Positions 1 through 10,492 of a stretch of 64,000 nt of DNA are shown here, in pieces. Positions within the stretch are counted from its first letter, which is position 1, and every line of letters begins with the position of its first letter. A program made the translations under genes and the position numbers. Source of the stretch: Maratus speciosus (Eukaryota > Arthropoda > Arachnida > Araneae > Salticidae); NCBI GenBank assembly GCA_963932465.1, contig OZ010790.1, positions 352,929,087 through 352,993,086 on the forward strand. The letters run 5' to 3'. Under the pieces are notes generated by a model. That model searched no databases. It worked only from the letters and a program-made list of their open reading frames with translations, and was not told the origin of the DNA.

Positions 1-203
1 TAGCCTGACGATAATTGCATGCTCACAAAGGACTTTAACGATTTGTTTTTTTCACTTTTACCAATAAATATTTATTGGTCGTATGTCGCTACTTCGTTAT
101 AGAGACACACTTGTTCCTAATTAGATCCCGGCCTTAATGTATCAAAATACGGAGTTTGCTTTCTGTACTATTCCTGATCTCAGTTATAGCGGCTAGAAAT
201 ATA

Positions 204-312
204 GGCCGGGATCCAGGTACATTTTTGCAAACAGTGAAAAGTTAGCAAAAATTCTGGCTTCTGATTGGTCAATCTCGTTACGATAGCAGAGAAAAATCTA
301 CCTAGATCACGG
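204..312. repeat. Short foldback (MITE-like), member A
   Basis: The segment opens with GGCCGGGATCCAGGTAC and closes with a degraded inverse (ACCTAGATCACGG). Its interior holds GATTGGTCAATCT, which recurs in a second member at about 2313-2487. An isolated inverse of the terminus (GATCCCGGCC) lies at about 124-133, so boundaries are uncertain. There is no coding content; this looks like a non-autonomous element of unknown superfamily. Confidence 0.4.
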
Positions 313-569
313 TCATAGTGTGGAAACCGGCTATTCCAGTAATGCTTTAAAAAGTTCTAAAAATTGAATCCCATAAATATTGAAAAATACTGAATGACAA
401 ATGTCGATAGGAGCAACATTTTCTAGATCTTCTCTGAGCGAAACGTTTTCTTTTGAAATTGTTACGTTGGAATTACCATATGTCGTTGTAATCGACATTC
501 GTCGTTCAGCCTCGTTCAACATTTATGGGATACAATTTTTTTGCACCTTTTTAATAAGTCGATTTTTAA

Positions 570-866
570 TGGTGTTATTACACGAGGGGTCAAAGACGCT
601 TCAGATTCCAGGCGTCTCCATGTTATTCCTATGGCAGCAGGGGAGTCGCTTGGAGAGCGAGCGTCTTTTTTCTGTCGAGCGTCTTTGACGCCTGAGAGCG
701 AAGCGACTCGCCAGTAACAGCTAATCAAATGCTTGGAAATCTGATAATAGAAAAGACTTTTCCGGAACAGCCAATGAAACGCTTGGAAAAGATGGGCCGG
801 GAGCCGGCTGTTGTCGCTAGACGCCTGGGATTTCAAGCGTCTTTGACTCCTCGTGTAATAACACCA
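570..866. mobile_element. MITE, copy 1 of inverted pair (3-bp TSD)
   Basis: The terminal inverted repeats are TGGTGTTATTACACGAGG at the left end and its complement at the right. TAA flanks both ends (567-569 and 867-869), a 3-bp TSD of TWA type as used by PIF/Harbinger elements. The interior is GC-richer than its surroundings and has no transposase frame. The neighbouring copy at 901-1196 is the same sequence in the opposite orientation. Superfamily assignment rests only on TSD length. Confidence 0.7.
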
Positions 867-900
867 TAAGGTATATCTTCTGGAAACTATAGCTCCGTTA

Positions 901-1196
901 TGGTGTTATTACACGAGGACTCAAAGACGCTTGGAATCCCAGGCGTCTAGCGACAACAGCCGCCTCACGGTCCGTCTTTTCCTAGCATTTCATTGGCTGT
1001 TTTGGAAAAGGCTTTTCTATTATCAGATTTCCAAGCATATGATTGGCTGTTACTGGCGACTCGCCTCGTTTCGGGCGTCAAAGATGCTCCGACAGAAAAA
1101 AGACGCTCGCGCTCCAAGCGACTCCCCTGGAGCCATAGGAATACATGGAGACGCCTGGAATCTGAAGCGTCTTTGACCCCTCGTGTAATAACACCA
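901..1196. mobile_element. MITE, copy 2 of inverted pair (3-bp TSD)
   Basis: The ends match copy 1 (TGGTGTTATTACACGAGG), flanked by TTA on both sides (898-900 and 1197-1199). It reads as the reverse complement of the 570-866 copy, with only 34 bases between the two, so together they form a near-palindrome of about 630 bp. The differing TSDs (TAA versus TTA) indicate two separate insertions rather than one duplication. Confidence 0.7.
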
Positions 1197-1752
1197 TTAT
1201 AGTGTCTAGTTTATATGTTGTAGAAATCGACTATCCCAGCAATACTTAAAAAAGCGCGGAAGTATTGAATCCCTTAAATGTACAACGATGTCGAATTCCA
1301 AACAGTCATTTGCATCGACATCTGCAGGATATTTTTTAAAGAAGAAAGAGACATGTGTAATGCACTGCTACAGCGTCTAGAATACATAATGTGGAAATTT
1401 GCTATCCAATACCGCTAAGAAATGTATCCCTTAAATGTGCACTGACGCTGAAATCCAGGGAGATGATCGCAGCGACATCTGCGATATATTTTCAAATTTC
1501 AAAGTAAACATTGTATTATTACAGCGGGTTTGACGCCAAGCACACAGGTCAGATGTATGTTAATAAAACATAAAAAAAATGTTACAGCTTCTAGACCAAA
1601 TTGTCTTGGAGTTTTGGGAAATATTCTGCAGATATCGCTGTGATCGACTGATTGCATTTCCACAATATATATTCTAGACGCTGTAGCACCGCAGTAGCCT
1701 ATCTTTTTCGTTTGCCTCGAAGTAAATATAGATGACGTCATTTGAAGCTTTT

Positions 1753-1895
1753 CCTAAAGTGTGGCCAGCTCATCACGTCACACGGAGTTGATTATCTGTA
1801 CACAGCAATGGACACAAAAAAATGGCGCACCACTTTGTACTAATCATCGTGTAAAGATGATCCAACTCCGTGTGACTTTTAAACGTCAAGAACTG
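1753..1895. repeat. Short inverted-repeat segment
   Basis: CACACGGAGTTG at about 1779-1790 is matched inversely by CAACTCCGTGTG at about 1863-1874, with further imperfect pairing outside (TGGCCAG and CTGGCC). The spacer is about 75 bases. Probably a small foldback element; there is no coding content. Confidence 0.4.
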
Positions 1896-2106
1896 GCCTA
1901 TTATGTCATTGGTCACGCTAACACCCTCCCCATCCCGCGGCATCTTGCACTGGAGACTGCTAAATGGGCTGCTATCGGTCAAAATCAAGAGAGAAAAGGG
2001 CAGAAGAGGGGGAAAGAACTCGTTTTTTTTGGTATGTAGTTTTCCACACGGGAAGATTGACATGTCTGCTCCTCTCCTTTCATATCTTCATGATGGTGAA
2101 ATAAAC

Positions 2107-2308
2107 CAACGCCCCCTAAATATTTGAGAAAGTCTTGACACGCGTCACGGAAACATCACACAAATCAGGCAAAGCAAAGGAACAAAATCATTCATTGTCT
2201 CGTGGATATGAACGAGCCAATGAATGATTTTTCTTCTTTGTTTTGCCTGCTTTGTGTGATATTTTCCTGACGCGTGTCAAGGCTTTCTCGAATATTTAAA
2301 GGGCGTTG
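2107..2308. mobile_element. Foldback MITE with ~90-bp TIRs
   Basis: Left arm CAACGCCCCCTAAATATTTG is matched at the right end by AATATTTAAAGGGCGTTG. The pairing continues through GACACGCGTCA, ATCACACAAA and CAGGCAAA.CAAAG to a short central loop near 2200-2215. Nearly the whole element is palindrome. No clear TSD was found. It directly abuts the next foldback at 2313. Confidence 0.65.
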
Positions 2309-2312
2309 AATG

Positions 2313-2487
2313 GGCCGGGATCAAGATAGAGTTTACGCTATTAGCGAGATGAGATTGATCAATCAGAAGCCTGCATTTTTGAAAAAAAAATTATGTTTGC
2401 AGTAAACACCGAAAAGCCTGCACGGATGGATGCTACTGATTGGTCAATCTAATTTTAAAAACAGAGAAAAATTTATCTGGACCCCGG
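2313..2487. repeat. Foldback (MITE-like), member B of the 204-312 family
   Basis: It starts GGCCGGGATCAAGATAGA and ends TTATCTGGACCCCGG, its imperfect inverse. GATTGATCAATC is mirrored by GATTGGTCAATC inside. It shares termini and the core motif with the 204-312 segment. Confidence 0.5.
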
Positions 2488-2753
2488 ACATTAACTTTGG
2501 TTGGTTCAGACGATTTTGAATAAAATCAAATCAGAAAGCCAATGTTTTTTAACTCTTCTGGATAGTTTAATCGAAATCTTCCACGTCTATTACTGAAAAC
2601 TGAGTTACTGTACTTTGGACAAAAACTTGAATATGAGTACACGACTTGAGCATATGTCACCACTCTTACATATAAATGTACTCTGTTATGAGCATAATTA
2701 TAAGCGCAGCTGGTTAAATTTGAGTATCTGGGTATTAGAAAAAGCAATTGTGG

Positions 2754-2837
2754 CCCACCGTGGCTGAGTGGATAAGACACCACGCCGCTAATCGCTTGAG
2801 AGCGTAGGTGGGGACGGGTTCAAATCCCGCCATGATC
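2754..2837 (+). repeat. tRNA-Ser-like sequence (tRNA-derived SINE head or tRNA pseudogene)
   Basis: A polymerase III A box (TGGCTGAGTGG, from 2761) and B box (GGTTCAAATCC, 2817-2827) are at tRNA spacing, with a long variable-arm-like segment between. GCTAATC in the anticodon region resembles tRNA-Ser(GCT). The T stem pairs in four of five positions. The predicted acceptor strands (CCCACCG and CATGATC) do not pair, so this is not a sound tRNA gene. A tRNA-derived SINE head is the best reading, though a decayed tRNA is possible. Confidence 0.5.
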
Positions 2838-2879
2838 CTTACGCGATCTGATATATATGTGTTCAATAAAACAAACAAG

Positions 2880-3990
2880 AAGTAGTGAAAGGTACAGTTG
2901 CCATGGAAGCAACGACTTCTTTAATTCGTATAGAAAATGAATGGATAGTTGTAAATGACTTATGTTTAAAATTTAGGCAAATACTCTGAAAATATCAATG
3001 GCTCCCATCTAGTATTTTACAAAAATAATTTAATATATTCACATGATGTATAAGTTGATGCAACTCTTAGCTAATGAAAATTCTGCAACCAGACTTATGT
3101 AGGTAGATCTTTTCAATGATTAATTCAGAATTCTAAGAACAAAACGAAGTTCTTAAGCGCTCTTCCTCACCCCCCCCCCCTCAAAAAAGAAATACGATAG
3201 AAAGATATAAGTATTTAGATAACTTCAGTATTTCTGTGATCTTTTGTCAGAGTTTAGAAAAGGTGTCTGGGTATTAAAAAAACATAAAACAAATTTGACG
3301 AACGATAAGACTATAGATTTCAGGCAATTTTTAACTGGAAAAAATTTAATTCTAATGTTTATGCGGCTTTAATAATAGACGAATTTTTATACGAAATTAT
3401 ATTCTCACATTTATGCAAATAGGTTTGGATAAACAGACTTGAGTAAAATATTACATATTTATTCTTTCTTCTCTATAACACGATCTAAAAGAAGATGTAC
3501 ACTTTATATCTTTAATTTTTTAGATTTTTTTTAATCAAAAATGTTTCCTCATCATGCCTAGAATTGCTAGATTTACTTCTTTAGACAGATATTCGATTCT
3601 TTAGATGCCTGCGTGGCTTCATTCTCGGATTATCCGTAGGTATTTGTAAAGGTTAATTTATTTTGCAAAACCGTCAGCAAAAAAAGTTAGAACAAACAAT
3701 TAACTGACAGACTAACTGTAAATATATATTTTATTTTGACTCTATTTGATTTTTACTAAATATTCATCCTTCATAGAAAATTTTAAGGAGATATAAATTG
3801 AGAAAAACTGATACTTTAAAAGAAGAAATTGACTTTCCTTACTTTTAAATTATTAATTACTCTAAAAAATGAATGATAGGTAAACAAAAGGTATACTATT
3901 GTGTTTGTTCCCTGCTGATAAAGGCTATACAAAGACTAATTTTAGCGAGTAGAATTATTTCAATTATATATAATCTGTTTAAAAAAAAGG
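2880..3990. other. Unassigned AT-rich DNA
   Basis: No long frame, TIR pair or protein similarity is visible. A C-run lies at about 3171-3181. This could be decayed transposon or intergenic host DNA. Confidence 0.5.
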
Positions 3991-3994
3991 ATTG

Positions 3995-4018
3995 ATATCT
4001 ACTAAAAAAGAACTTTTC

Positions 4019-4068
<50 letters not shown>

Positions 4069-4832
4069 GGAAGTTGTGGCTAAAAAATAGTGTGATATCA
4101 AATTTCCAAGCTTACATTATGGTACTTATTTAACATTTTTTATTAAAAATTTACCATACGTAAGTCGAGTACCTAAGTATGCGTTGATAGAAAGCCTTTT
4201 CTCCTTTACTAAATACATCATAACGTGTTTCTGAAAATTAATTTTTTTTTAATTATGCATGATGGGCTTGGCGGCCATCTTTCCATATTTTACACAAATT
4301 TCTAAGCAGACAAGTTCGTAATATGTTTGCATTATTAAGAATTTTGAACTTCTAGTTTTGGCTACAGACAGATAAATTAAGATTGTCTTTTATTTTGAAA
4401 AAAAAAAATTATTTTTACTGCTTTAACTAATTAATTAACCCCCTCCGAAAAAAAGAATCATAAGATGAAACCTGAAGTTACTTCAACTTTGTTTAAGACA
4501 CAAATTTCTAGGCACTCATTTCCATAAATTAAAAGCATAAAATGTTTGCTTTAGCAACAATTTCGAATTTCCGATCTTAACAATGTACTTGTGTGCTTAG
4601 AAGTTTGTGTAAAATATGGAAAGATGGCCGCAAGCCCATCATGCATAATTAAAAAAAAGTTAATTTTCAGAAACTCGTTATGATGTATTTAGTAAAGGAG
4701 AAAAGGCTTTCTATCAACGCATACTTAGGTACTCGACTTACGTATGGTAAATTTTTAATAAAAATTTTTAAATAAGTACCATAATATAAGCTTGGAAATT
4801 TTATATCACACTATTTTTTAGCCACAACTTCC

Positions 4833-4884
<52 letters not shown>

Positions 4885-4907
4885 GAAAAGTTGTTTTTTA
4901 GTAGATA
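3995..4907. mobile_element. Large foldback element with symmetric internal poly-A/poly-T
   Basis: The outer ends ATCTACTAAAAAAG and its inverse TTTTTTAGTAGAT enclose about 370-bp arms. Each arm holds a homopolymer of about 40 bases: poly-A ending near 4065 on the left, poly-T at about 4838-4878 on the right. After the homopolymers come GGGGGAAGTTGTGGCTA and its inverse. Pairing continues through TACCATACGTAAGTCGAGTA, GGAAAGATGGCCGC and beyond, to a loop at about 4380-4560. There is no frame of note. It looks like a non-autonomous foldback; class unknown. Confidence 0.65.
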
Positions 4908-5085
4908 ACTGAATAACATGACATTTAGGATGACATTAATTTTTTTTCAAGTAATTAAAAAATAAATCTATGTATTTATGTTTACAACAGCCAAAGGTTT
5001 CAACGAAATATCATGACACTTTAAGAAAACTTAACAAAATTCACGAGAAAGATTATACTTTAAAAACAAATGAATTTTTTGAATA

Positions 5086-5174
5086 TTAAAATTATTTTAT
5101 ATAAAATCTTCTAATTTATCAAATATTCAAAAAATTAATGATAAGTTAGAAGATTTTATATAAAATAATTTTAA
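5086..5174. repeat. Perfect 29-bp inverted repeat
   Basis: Arm 5086-5114 is the exact reverse complement of arm 5146-5174, with a 31-base spacer that itself contains AAATATTCAAAAAATT mirroring the flanking AATTTTTTGAATATT. As DNA or RNA it could form a stable hairpin. No adjoining gene is recognised. Confidence 0.7.
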
Positions 5175-5578
5175 CTGTGCATGCGCGAACAATAGCACAT
5201 TTAATTTAACAATTTATTTGTCATGTATGTAAGAATAGTTACGTAAAAATTTCAATCGACTCTAATGTAAATTGAGAAACATGTCGGGCATTGAATGACT
5301 TGTTTCCAGTTGTTTATTAAAAGACACTTGGTGAAAAGGGATTGCTCATAAGTTGTGATCTACAGTGCGTCTCATAAATATAAAGACACTGATATTTTCG
5401 AAGTAATATTTTAATAATTCAGTATTAAAAAACATGTTTATTCATATGATAAAAAGCATGTACCGAAAAACATTTTACGGTAAATTAAATTAGAATTCAA
5501 TAGTTTCAACTCGAAAATTGATAAATGGAAACAAATTTGCTGTCTTATAAATATAAAGATAATTTAAATACTTTGGAA

Positions 5579-5945
5579 TTATCTTCCAATAACAAGTCCA
5601 TTTTTATTAACAAAATATAATATTCTAGCTGGAACTGGAATGTTGTTTATTAAATTGTGTAAGTATTCTGGCTGTATATCAAACCAACTTTTTTCTATTT
5701 CTTTTCTCAACTGTAGGACGTTTGAAATTTGTCTTCCAGATGCATATACACTAAAAACTAAAATGTTCCAAAGATTCTCAAGGGGATTTAAATCAGAGTT
5801 ACATCCGGGCCACACCATTACATGAACATTGTTATTAGAAAAACAAATTTTTGTGAGTCTTGATGTATGAATTGGTATTTTACACTGTTGGTACAAATAA
5901 TCCGATGAACAATAATTTCAGAAATTGGCAAAAAATGGTTCGAAA
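5579..5945 (-). pseudogene. Tc1 transposase, C-terminal part
   Basis: The minus-strand frame reads QQCKIPIHTS then NNNVHVM.WPG..SDLNPLENLW, the second and third parts of the Tc1 DDE domain. Thirty-four residues separate the position of the second acid from the Glu in PLEN, the DD34E spacing. The second Asp is replaced (family QQDNAP-type, here QQCKIP), so the product would be inactive. The preceding part (SNHFLPISEIIVH) lies in another frame, showing a frameshift near 5830-5890. It continues from the N-terminal half beyond 7512. Confidence 0.75.
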
Positions 5946-6299
5946 ATGATTTGGTCGTGGAGCCCGGGGCCACTTGCCCCACATCCCCGTCACATAAGAT
6001 TGTGCATGTTAAATGGAATAGCAAAATTCATAGCCGGTAGCAGTGAGGGCATAAAAAGTAAAAAATCTAACTGCGGTTGCATGGGAAAAGAGCTCAAATA
6101 AAAAGTAAAAAATAAAGAAGGAAGTCTAGAAGAAATATTAAGTATAGCATTAAAGCAACAAGATATAATTTTGCATTTTCTAAATTTTTTAAATTTTTTG
6201 TAAGTTTTTTCAAATATTTTATAACATTTTTTAAAATTTTATAATAGAAAGTAGAAAAAATCAGTAGAAATTGAGATTGTTATCATTAAAAGGGAAGAA

Positions 6300-6690
6300 G
6301 GGTAGCCTTGGCCTAATGGCCGGAGAAAGTGTGGTTTGGATCCGCTCTGGGTGCCGGAACTTTGTTGGAGCTGATGCCGTCCAAGAGTCGAGGTAATGCC
6401 GGGAGCGAAGGTACGCTTTTGCGTGGCCCTGAAAATGGCCCTCCCTCTCGGAATTTCATCGCCAACATATGGGAAGCAGCTACTGGAGTCATGTAGGAGA
6501 AATCCACTGCAGTGCCGGATGCAGCGCTTCGGCAAAATGCCGTGGGTTCTGAAAAGGACCGGCCCATCCGCCCTGTACACTGCGTGGGAGCTGGAGCTTG
6601 GCTGAAGGAGCGCTGGCTGAAATGTCCTCTTAAATAGGCTACGGAGAAAAAGGGAGGAGCCAAAGGCGGTGTTTAGCCTGCAATTGCAGA
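6300..6690 (-). repeat. GC-rich block, probable LINE 3' untranslated region
   Basis: This stretch is strikingly richer in G+C than the rest of the window and lies downstream of the RT fragment on the same strand. Two overlapping minus-strand frames (6239-6700 and 6313-6663) have no recognisable motif and look like composition artefacts. It might instead be a separate short element captured by the LINE. Confidence 0.45.
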
Positions 6691-6761
6691 CTGACAGCAA
6701 GGATAGTAGGAAATGCAGAGAGTTAGTAAAAATACACTATAAATGAATAAAGAAATTAAAT

Positions 6762-7496
6762 TTAAATAAGAGTATCTAAAATAATTCTCATTCTAGGACG
6801 TTTACGGTTGTTCGGGTCAAAAATATCGTAAGTTGGTAAGGAATTTAGAGCAATATTATCAGAAATTTCTAAGGCAAGATGAAAATTTATATTTAAGTGC
6901 TGGATAAAAGTAGGGAATTGAATTTCTGTATATAAATGATAATTCCTGACATAATAAGGTACATCATAGATAAATCTTAAAGTAGAATTTTGTGCTTGAA
7001 ATATAAGTTTTGTGTGTGTCTTAGCCGCATACGACCAGACCTTGGACCCGTACGTTAGAATGGGACGTAAATAGGAACTATACAGGAGCAACTTATTTTT
7101 AATTGAAAGATCACTGTTTCTAGCAAGAAGGAGATATAATTTATTTTTAGCAACTCGAAACTTGTTCCGCGTAAAGTGTATGTGTTGTTTAAAAGTGAGT
7201 CTCTGGTCTAAGATAATACCCAGGTATTTACAGATTGAGGACAATGACAATTCTCTATTATTATATTTAATTTTAACTTTGTCAAGGGTTTCTATTTGAA
7301 AATTATTAAAAAGAATAGCTTGAGTTTCATTAATATTTATGGCAATTCTCCACTTGTTAAACCAAGTGGAGAGGAATTTGGGATGCTTGGTGACTGCAAT
7401 GATGGCATACCTACGATTTTTATTTACAGATGAAACACACGTATAGTCAGCATATTTTGCTAGCGATGTGTTCGGGTAGGAAGGACTAACGAGCAT
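6762..7496 (-). pseudogene. Non-LTR reverse transcriptase, C-terminal fragment
   Basis: The 244-codon frame opens just before RT motif C: AKYADYTCV stands where family members have FADDT, so the second catalytic Asp is Tyr. Then come WRIAININETQAILF, ICKYLGIILDQRLTFKQHI (the YLG.LD thumb motif), YSSYLRPILTYGSKVW and QAQNSTLRFI, in the order of Jockey/CR1-type LINEs. Fingers and most of the palm are missing through 5' truncation. The frame is otherwise open to its stop, so the insertion is younger than the Tc1 host. It encodes no active enzyme. Confidence 0.8.
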
Positions 7497-7504
7497 TTCT
7501 ATAT

Positions 7505-8230
7505 ATACTTTCGATGTCTAATTACCTTCCAGAAAAGCAATATCTGTAGTTCCATTAAAAGAGAAGGTGTCCCAATCCATCATAGAACTACTCCCTTTCT
7601 GACTATTGAAGAGTGTTCGAGGTTCACGTCTTAAATCGTGCCATTAGGAATTCCAACCATCTGGGCCCTCCAAGTTAAATGTTTTTTCAACACAAAAAAT
7701 GACTTGCATTCATTCGTCTTTCCAGTGCATATGATCTTTAGCCCAGAGTAGCCTCCTTTCTTTGTGTTCTATTTTTAGTAAATAAATCTGCACATATGTC
7801 GGCAAACAATGTTTTTCCTTTATTTTACTTTATGTGCTGTGTCCTTTGAGATCATAACATCAACTCGTTGAGAAACTTACCGGAGTGACACGTTTTGCGA
7901 CGAAACAATTCGCATGAGCTTGAGGTCCAGTTTTTCACTAGTCTTTCTCTGTCTGCCAGATCGTTTTCTCGTATTCACATTGTAAGTTTTCGATAAAACT
8001 TTATAAACTGCTGTTCTGCTTCTCCCAGTTCTGTTAGATATTTTAGAAGCTGCGAAGCGATTAGCTTTAAATCACGTATTTTGCAAATCTCATCTTTAGA
8101 AATTTCAATGTGCTTTCGGCATGTTTGCAATTGAAGCAAGTCAAATAACTTTGCTCGATTGGGTAACTTAAAGTGTATTTCTGCCGGTGCGCATTATTTT
8201 TGTGAGCGCATTCGAAAAAAATTGCATATG
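7505..8230 (-). pseudogene. Tc1 transposase, N-terminal part
   Basis: Minus-strand frames show a Tc1-type paired DNA-binding region. SKISNRTGRSRTAVYKVL is the second helix-turn-helix, followed by the basic linker KRSGRQRKTSEK and LKLMRIVSSQNVSLR. Nearer the insertion GTTDIAFLEGN precedes the break. Stops and frameshifts interrupt it. A start cannot be fixed; the first recognisable residues are near 8175. Confidence 0.65.
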
Positions 8231-8445
8231 AAGCACTTTCAAATTTGTCATTACACTTATGAGACAGCATATATTCTTATTTTTTTATTTTTCGAGCCGA
8301 AAATATTTTATTTAAATTTAAACCCCGATAACAGATTCATTTCATTGTTCTTAATATGAGGTATAAAATTTAATTTCTTATACTGAATTAATAAAAATGT
8401 AATTTCAGGAACATGTGTGTCCTTATATTTATGAGACGCACTGTA

Positions 8446-10130
8446 AATAATAAAAACACAGTATCAAATTATTCTAACGCTGTATAATTGCAGCATTAAA
8501 ATCTTTTACGTCTTATAATAATTCGTATGATAATAGGCGACAGTTTGTGAAAAATTGCTTAACATCTATTCGTAATGAAAAGTAATTTTAGACAATAATC
8601 TGGCTTTGATTTTTGCGGTGAGATGTCTAAAAACACATTTGAATTAAATTTCCTTTTAAAAGATATTTTTATCGATGGAGTTTTAAATTTCCAAATTTTT
8701 CTTCACGTTCCTTTTGTTTTATCTTTGTAAAACCGCTGCAAGCTTTTGGGTAAGCAATTATTATCATTTTTTTCAAAATACTTTTTCACTTAAATTACAA
8801 CTTAATGATAATAATATTATATTTTCCATATTATATATGTTGCACATATGGGGGTAAAACTTATTCATTTTAAAGATGAATAAATAAAAGAAAACTAATT
8901 TGTTTTAAGTAAAAGTAAGAACAAATTTTATTCCGAAAAACTCTATTAATAATAGATCATAAAGTAAGTGATGTTTTCTTTTCTGTTTAAAATAAAAACG
9001 AAAACATAAAAAGGCCCTCATCATCTAAATGTAGCTCTCTTGGGAAGCATATAGTTCTTCTATCCAAGCTAGTTTGTAAAATATATAGCAATACATTCCT
9101 CTTGAGCTTTATGCAGATTACTGGTGCTGGAATTTCTGCCAAAAGTGAATTTATCTCATACTTTATCTAGTTATTCTAAATCTTGAAAAAGAATATTGAA
9201 TTTATACTCTTTTTTCAGACGGGAAAAATCATAAATAGGAATTCAAATTTTCAATAAATTTTTAAATAAAAAAGCGAATCTTATTTCATCGTTAATTCTG
9301 TAAAAACGTGTAAATAGAACATGATATTAATTTTTAGCAAAAGTATTCATTGGAGATTGTCCAGTACATACCTCCTTTTATAGCTTCATATGTAAGATAA
9401 ATAACATTAAGGTAATGATAACACATATCATACAGAACTTTTATTGAGTAGAGCTAATTGTGTATATCTTTTTACGGAAAATAAAAATCTTAAAGCTTTC
9501 TCCATTTTGTAGCTTGACTAGGAACTCACTTATATAGAGTCCCTATGTTTTGAATGTGAACGTGACGTAAAAAAGTTAACTTGTGTATGCAACAGAGACC
9601 TGTATACTGTTTTTTACTCTAATTTTTCGAGATGCGTTTGGTTACATTGGAATTTACGATTTCTTGTTTTCGCCATGATTTTATTCAGATTAGGCTGCGT
9701 CGCCGAATCTGCTGCTTATAAAAGGTGACGCAAAAGTGTGTGTCAGCGTATTGGGGCCGAAACTAACCTCGTAGGAACATTAGATCTGCATCGGAGGAGT
9801 ATAGAAGGAGTTTACTGTGCGTACAGTCAAAAATTAGAGCCTATGTTAGAAGAGCTTGCTGGCTGATGAGATGTTTTTTCAATATCATTTGAGCAAATAA
9901 AGGTTTCTTGAAAACCACAACTTTAAAACTTTATTGTATTCAATATTTAACTAATGTTTAGTTTTGCAGATGAAATTAACGTATTAGTTTAAGAAGTTGC
10001 TGTCGACGTGAAGTATAGAAGATATGCACCGGTCGAGCCAAAATTTCGTTAAAATTTGAATAATTCATAACAAAAGAAGAAAAGTGAGGTTTGCACGGAA
10101 GGGATCACAAGGTAGTCGGATTAGTTTTTA
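8446..10130. other. Unassigned DNA with a possible small transcription unit
   Basis: No frame, TIR or protein similarity was recognised. Composition is less AT-skewed at about 9640-9860. There, CTTATAAAAGG (about 9715) and AATAAAG (about 9896) lie about 180 bases apart, the spacing of a TATA box and poly-A signal in a short transcript or solo LTR. No LTR boundaries could be defined. Confidence 0.3.
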
Positions 10131-10203
10131 GTTAAAGAAGTCACCTATAGAGGGTGCTAGCAACCCGAAACACAACGAACAGGTCAACAGTACGCATTCA
10201 TTT

Positions 10204-10340
10204 ATTCTTGTAATAATAAATGTTCAACATTACCTCCAAATCATTGTATGACACAATTAAGGCGACTCACAATTCCCGTTAAAGCCGGATGCAACATGTT
10301 GGAATTAATTGCAGAAACCTCATAGCAGATGGAATCTATG
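10204..10340 (-). pseudogene. Tc1/mariner-superfamily transposase, C-terminal remnant
   Basis: The minus strand reads IGELIDSICYEVSAIN..ML then IVSRLNCVIQ, a stop, and FGGNVEHLL. This is the C-terminal helix and GGH.EHLL tail of the DUF4817-associated mariner-superfamily transposases. About 45 residues survive with one internal stop. A TIR-like segment (CACCTATAGAGGGTGCTAGC) lies at about 10142-10161. The rest appears deleted. Confidence 0.5.
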
Positions 10341-10452
10341 AGTTCGCCAATGTTGAAGACGGTGAACGGTAATTATTTACTTTTATTTATTAATTTATTT
10401 TTATTTTTTTACAATCACATAAAAAAAATAGAAAATTCGTTAAAACTGCTTT

Positions 10453-10492
<40 letters not shown>

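Larger units (their letters stand above)
316..1700. repeat. Diverged direct/inverted repeat cluster hosting two MITEs
   Basis: A motif built around 'ATGTGGAAAT..GCTATCC..TTGAATCCC.TAAATG' occurs in diverged direct copies at about 316-395, 1203-1285 and 1371-1445. Inverse copies lie at about 497-545 and 1597-1693. A perfect 17-bp inverted repeat (GCTACAGCGTCTAGAAT) joins 1367-1383 to 1671-1687. The two MITEs at 570-1196 were inserted into this cluster. Short open frames here are by-products of the palindromes and carry no known domain. Confidence 0.5.
5946..7512 (-). mobile_element. 5'-truncated non-LTR retrotransposon (Jockey/CR1-like)
   Basis: The insert interrupts the Tc1 frame: GTTDIAFLEGN..SKVYI ends at about 7510 and SNHFLPI resumes at about 5945. 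It holds the C-terminal part of a reverse transcriptase, then an AT-rich stretch and a GC-rich block (about 6300-6690) in the 3' direction. The far end reads GGCCCCGGGCTCC on the minus strand. No clear TSD or long poly-A tail was found. Clade placement is by motif style only. Confidence 0.65.
5363..8443 (-). mobile_element. Tc1-like (DD34E) transposon split by a LINE
   Basis: Both ends carry CAGTGCGTCTCATAAATATA as inverted repeats, flanked by TA (5361-5362 and 8444-8445). The pairing extends imperfectly for about 80 bases, e.g. AATTCAGTAT. The coding strand is minus. Without the inserted retrotransposon (about 5946-7512) the length is about 1.5 kb, normal for Tc1. The transposase is broken by that insertion, a frameshift and loss of a catalytic residue. 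Confidence 0.85.

Noticed and set aside
401..688. Small proteins in 331-1200
   Set aside because: The frames mirror one another because the DNA is palindromic and full of MITEs; there are no domains.
2754..2837. A functional tRNA-Ser gene
   Set aside because: The predicted acceptor strands do not pair.
6239..6700. A 153-codon protein in the GC-rich block
   Set aside because: Overlapping open frames on the same strand and no motif indicate a composition effect in a LINE 3' region.
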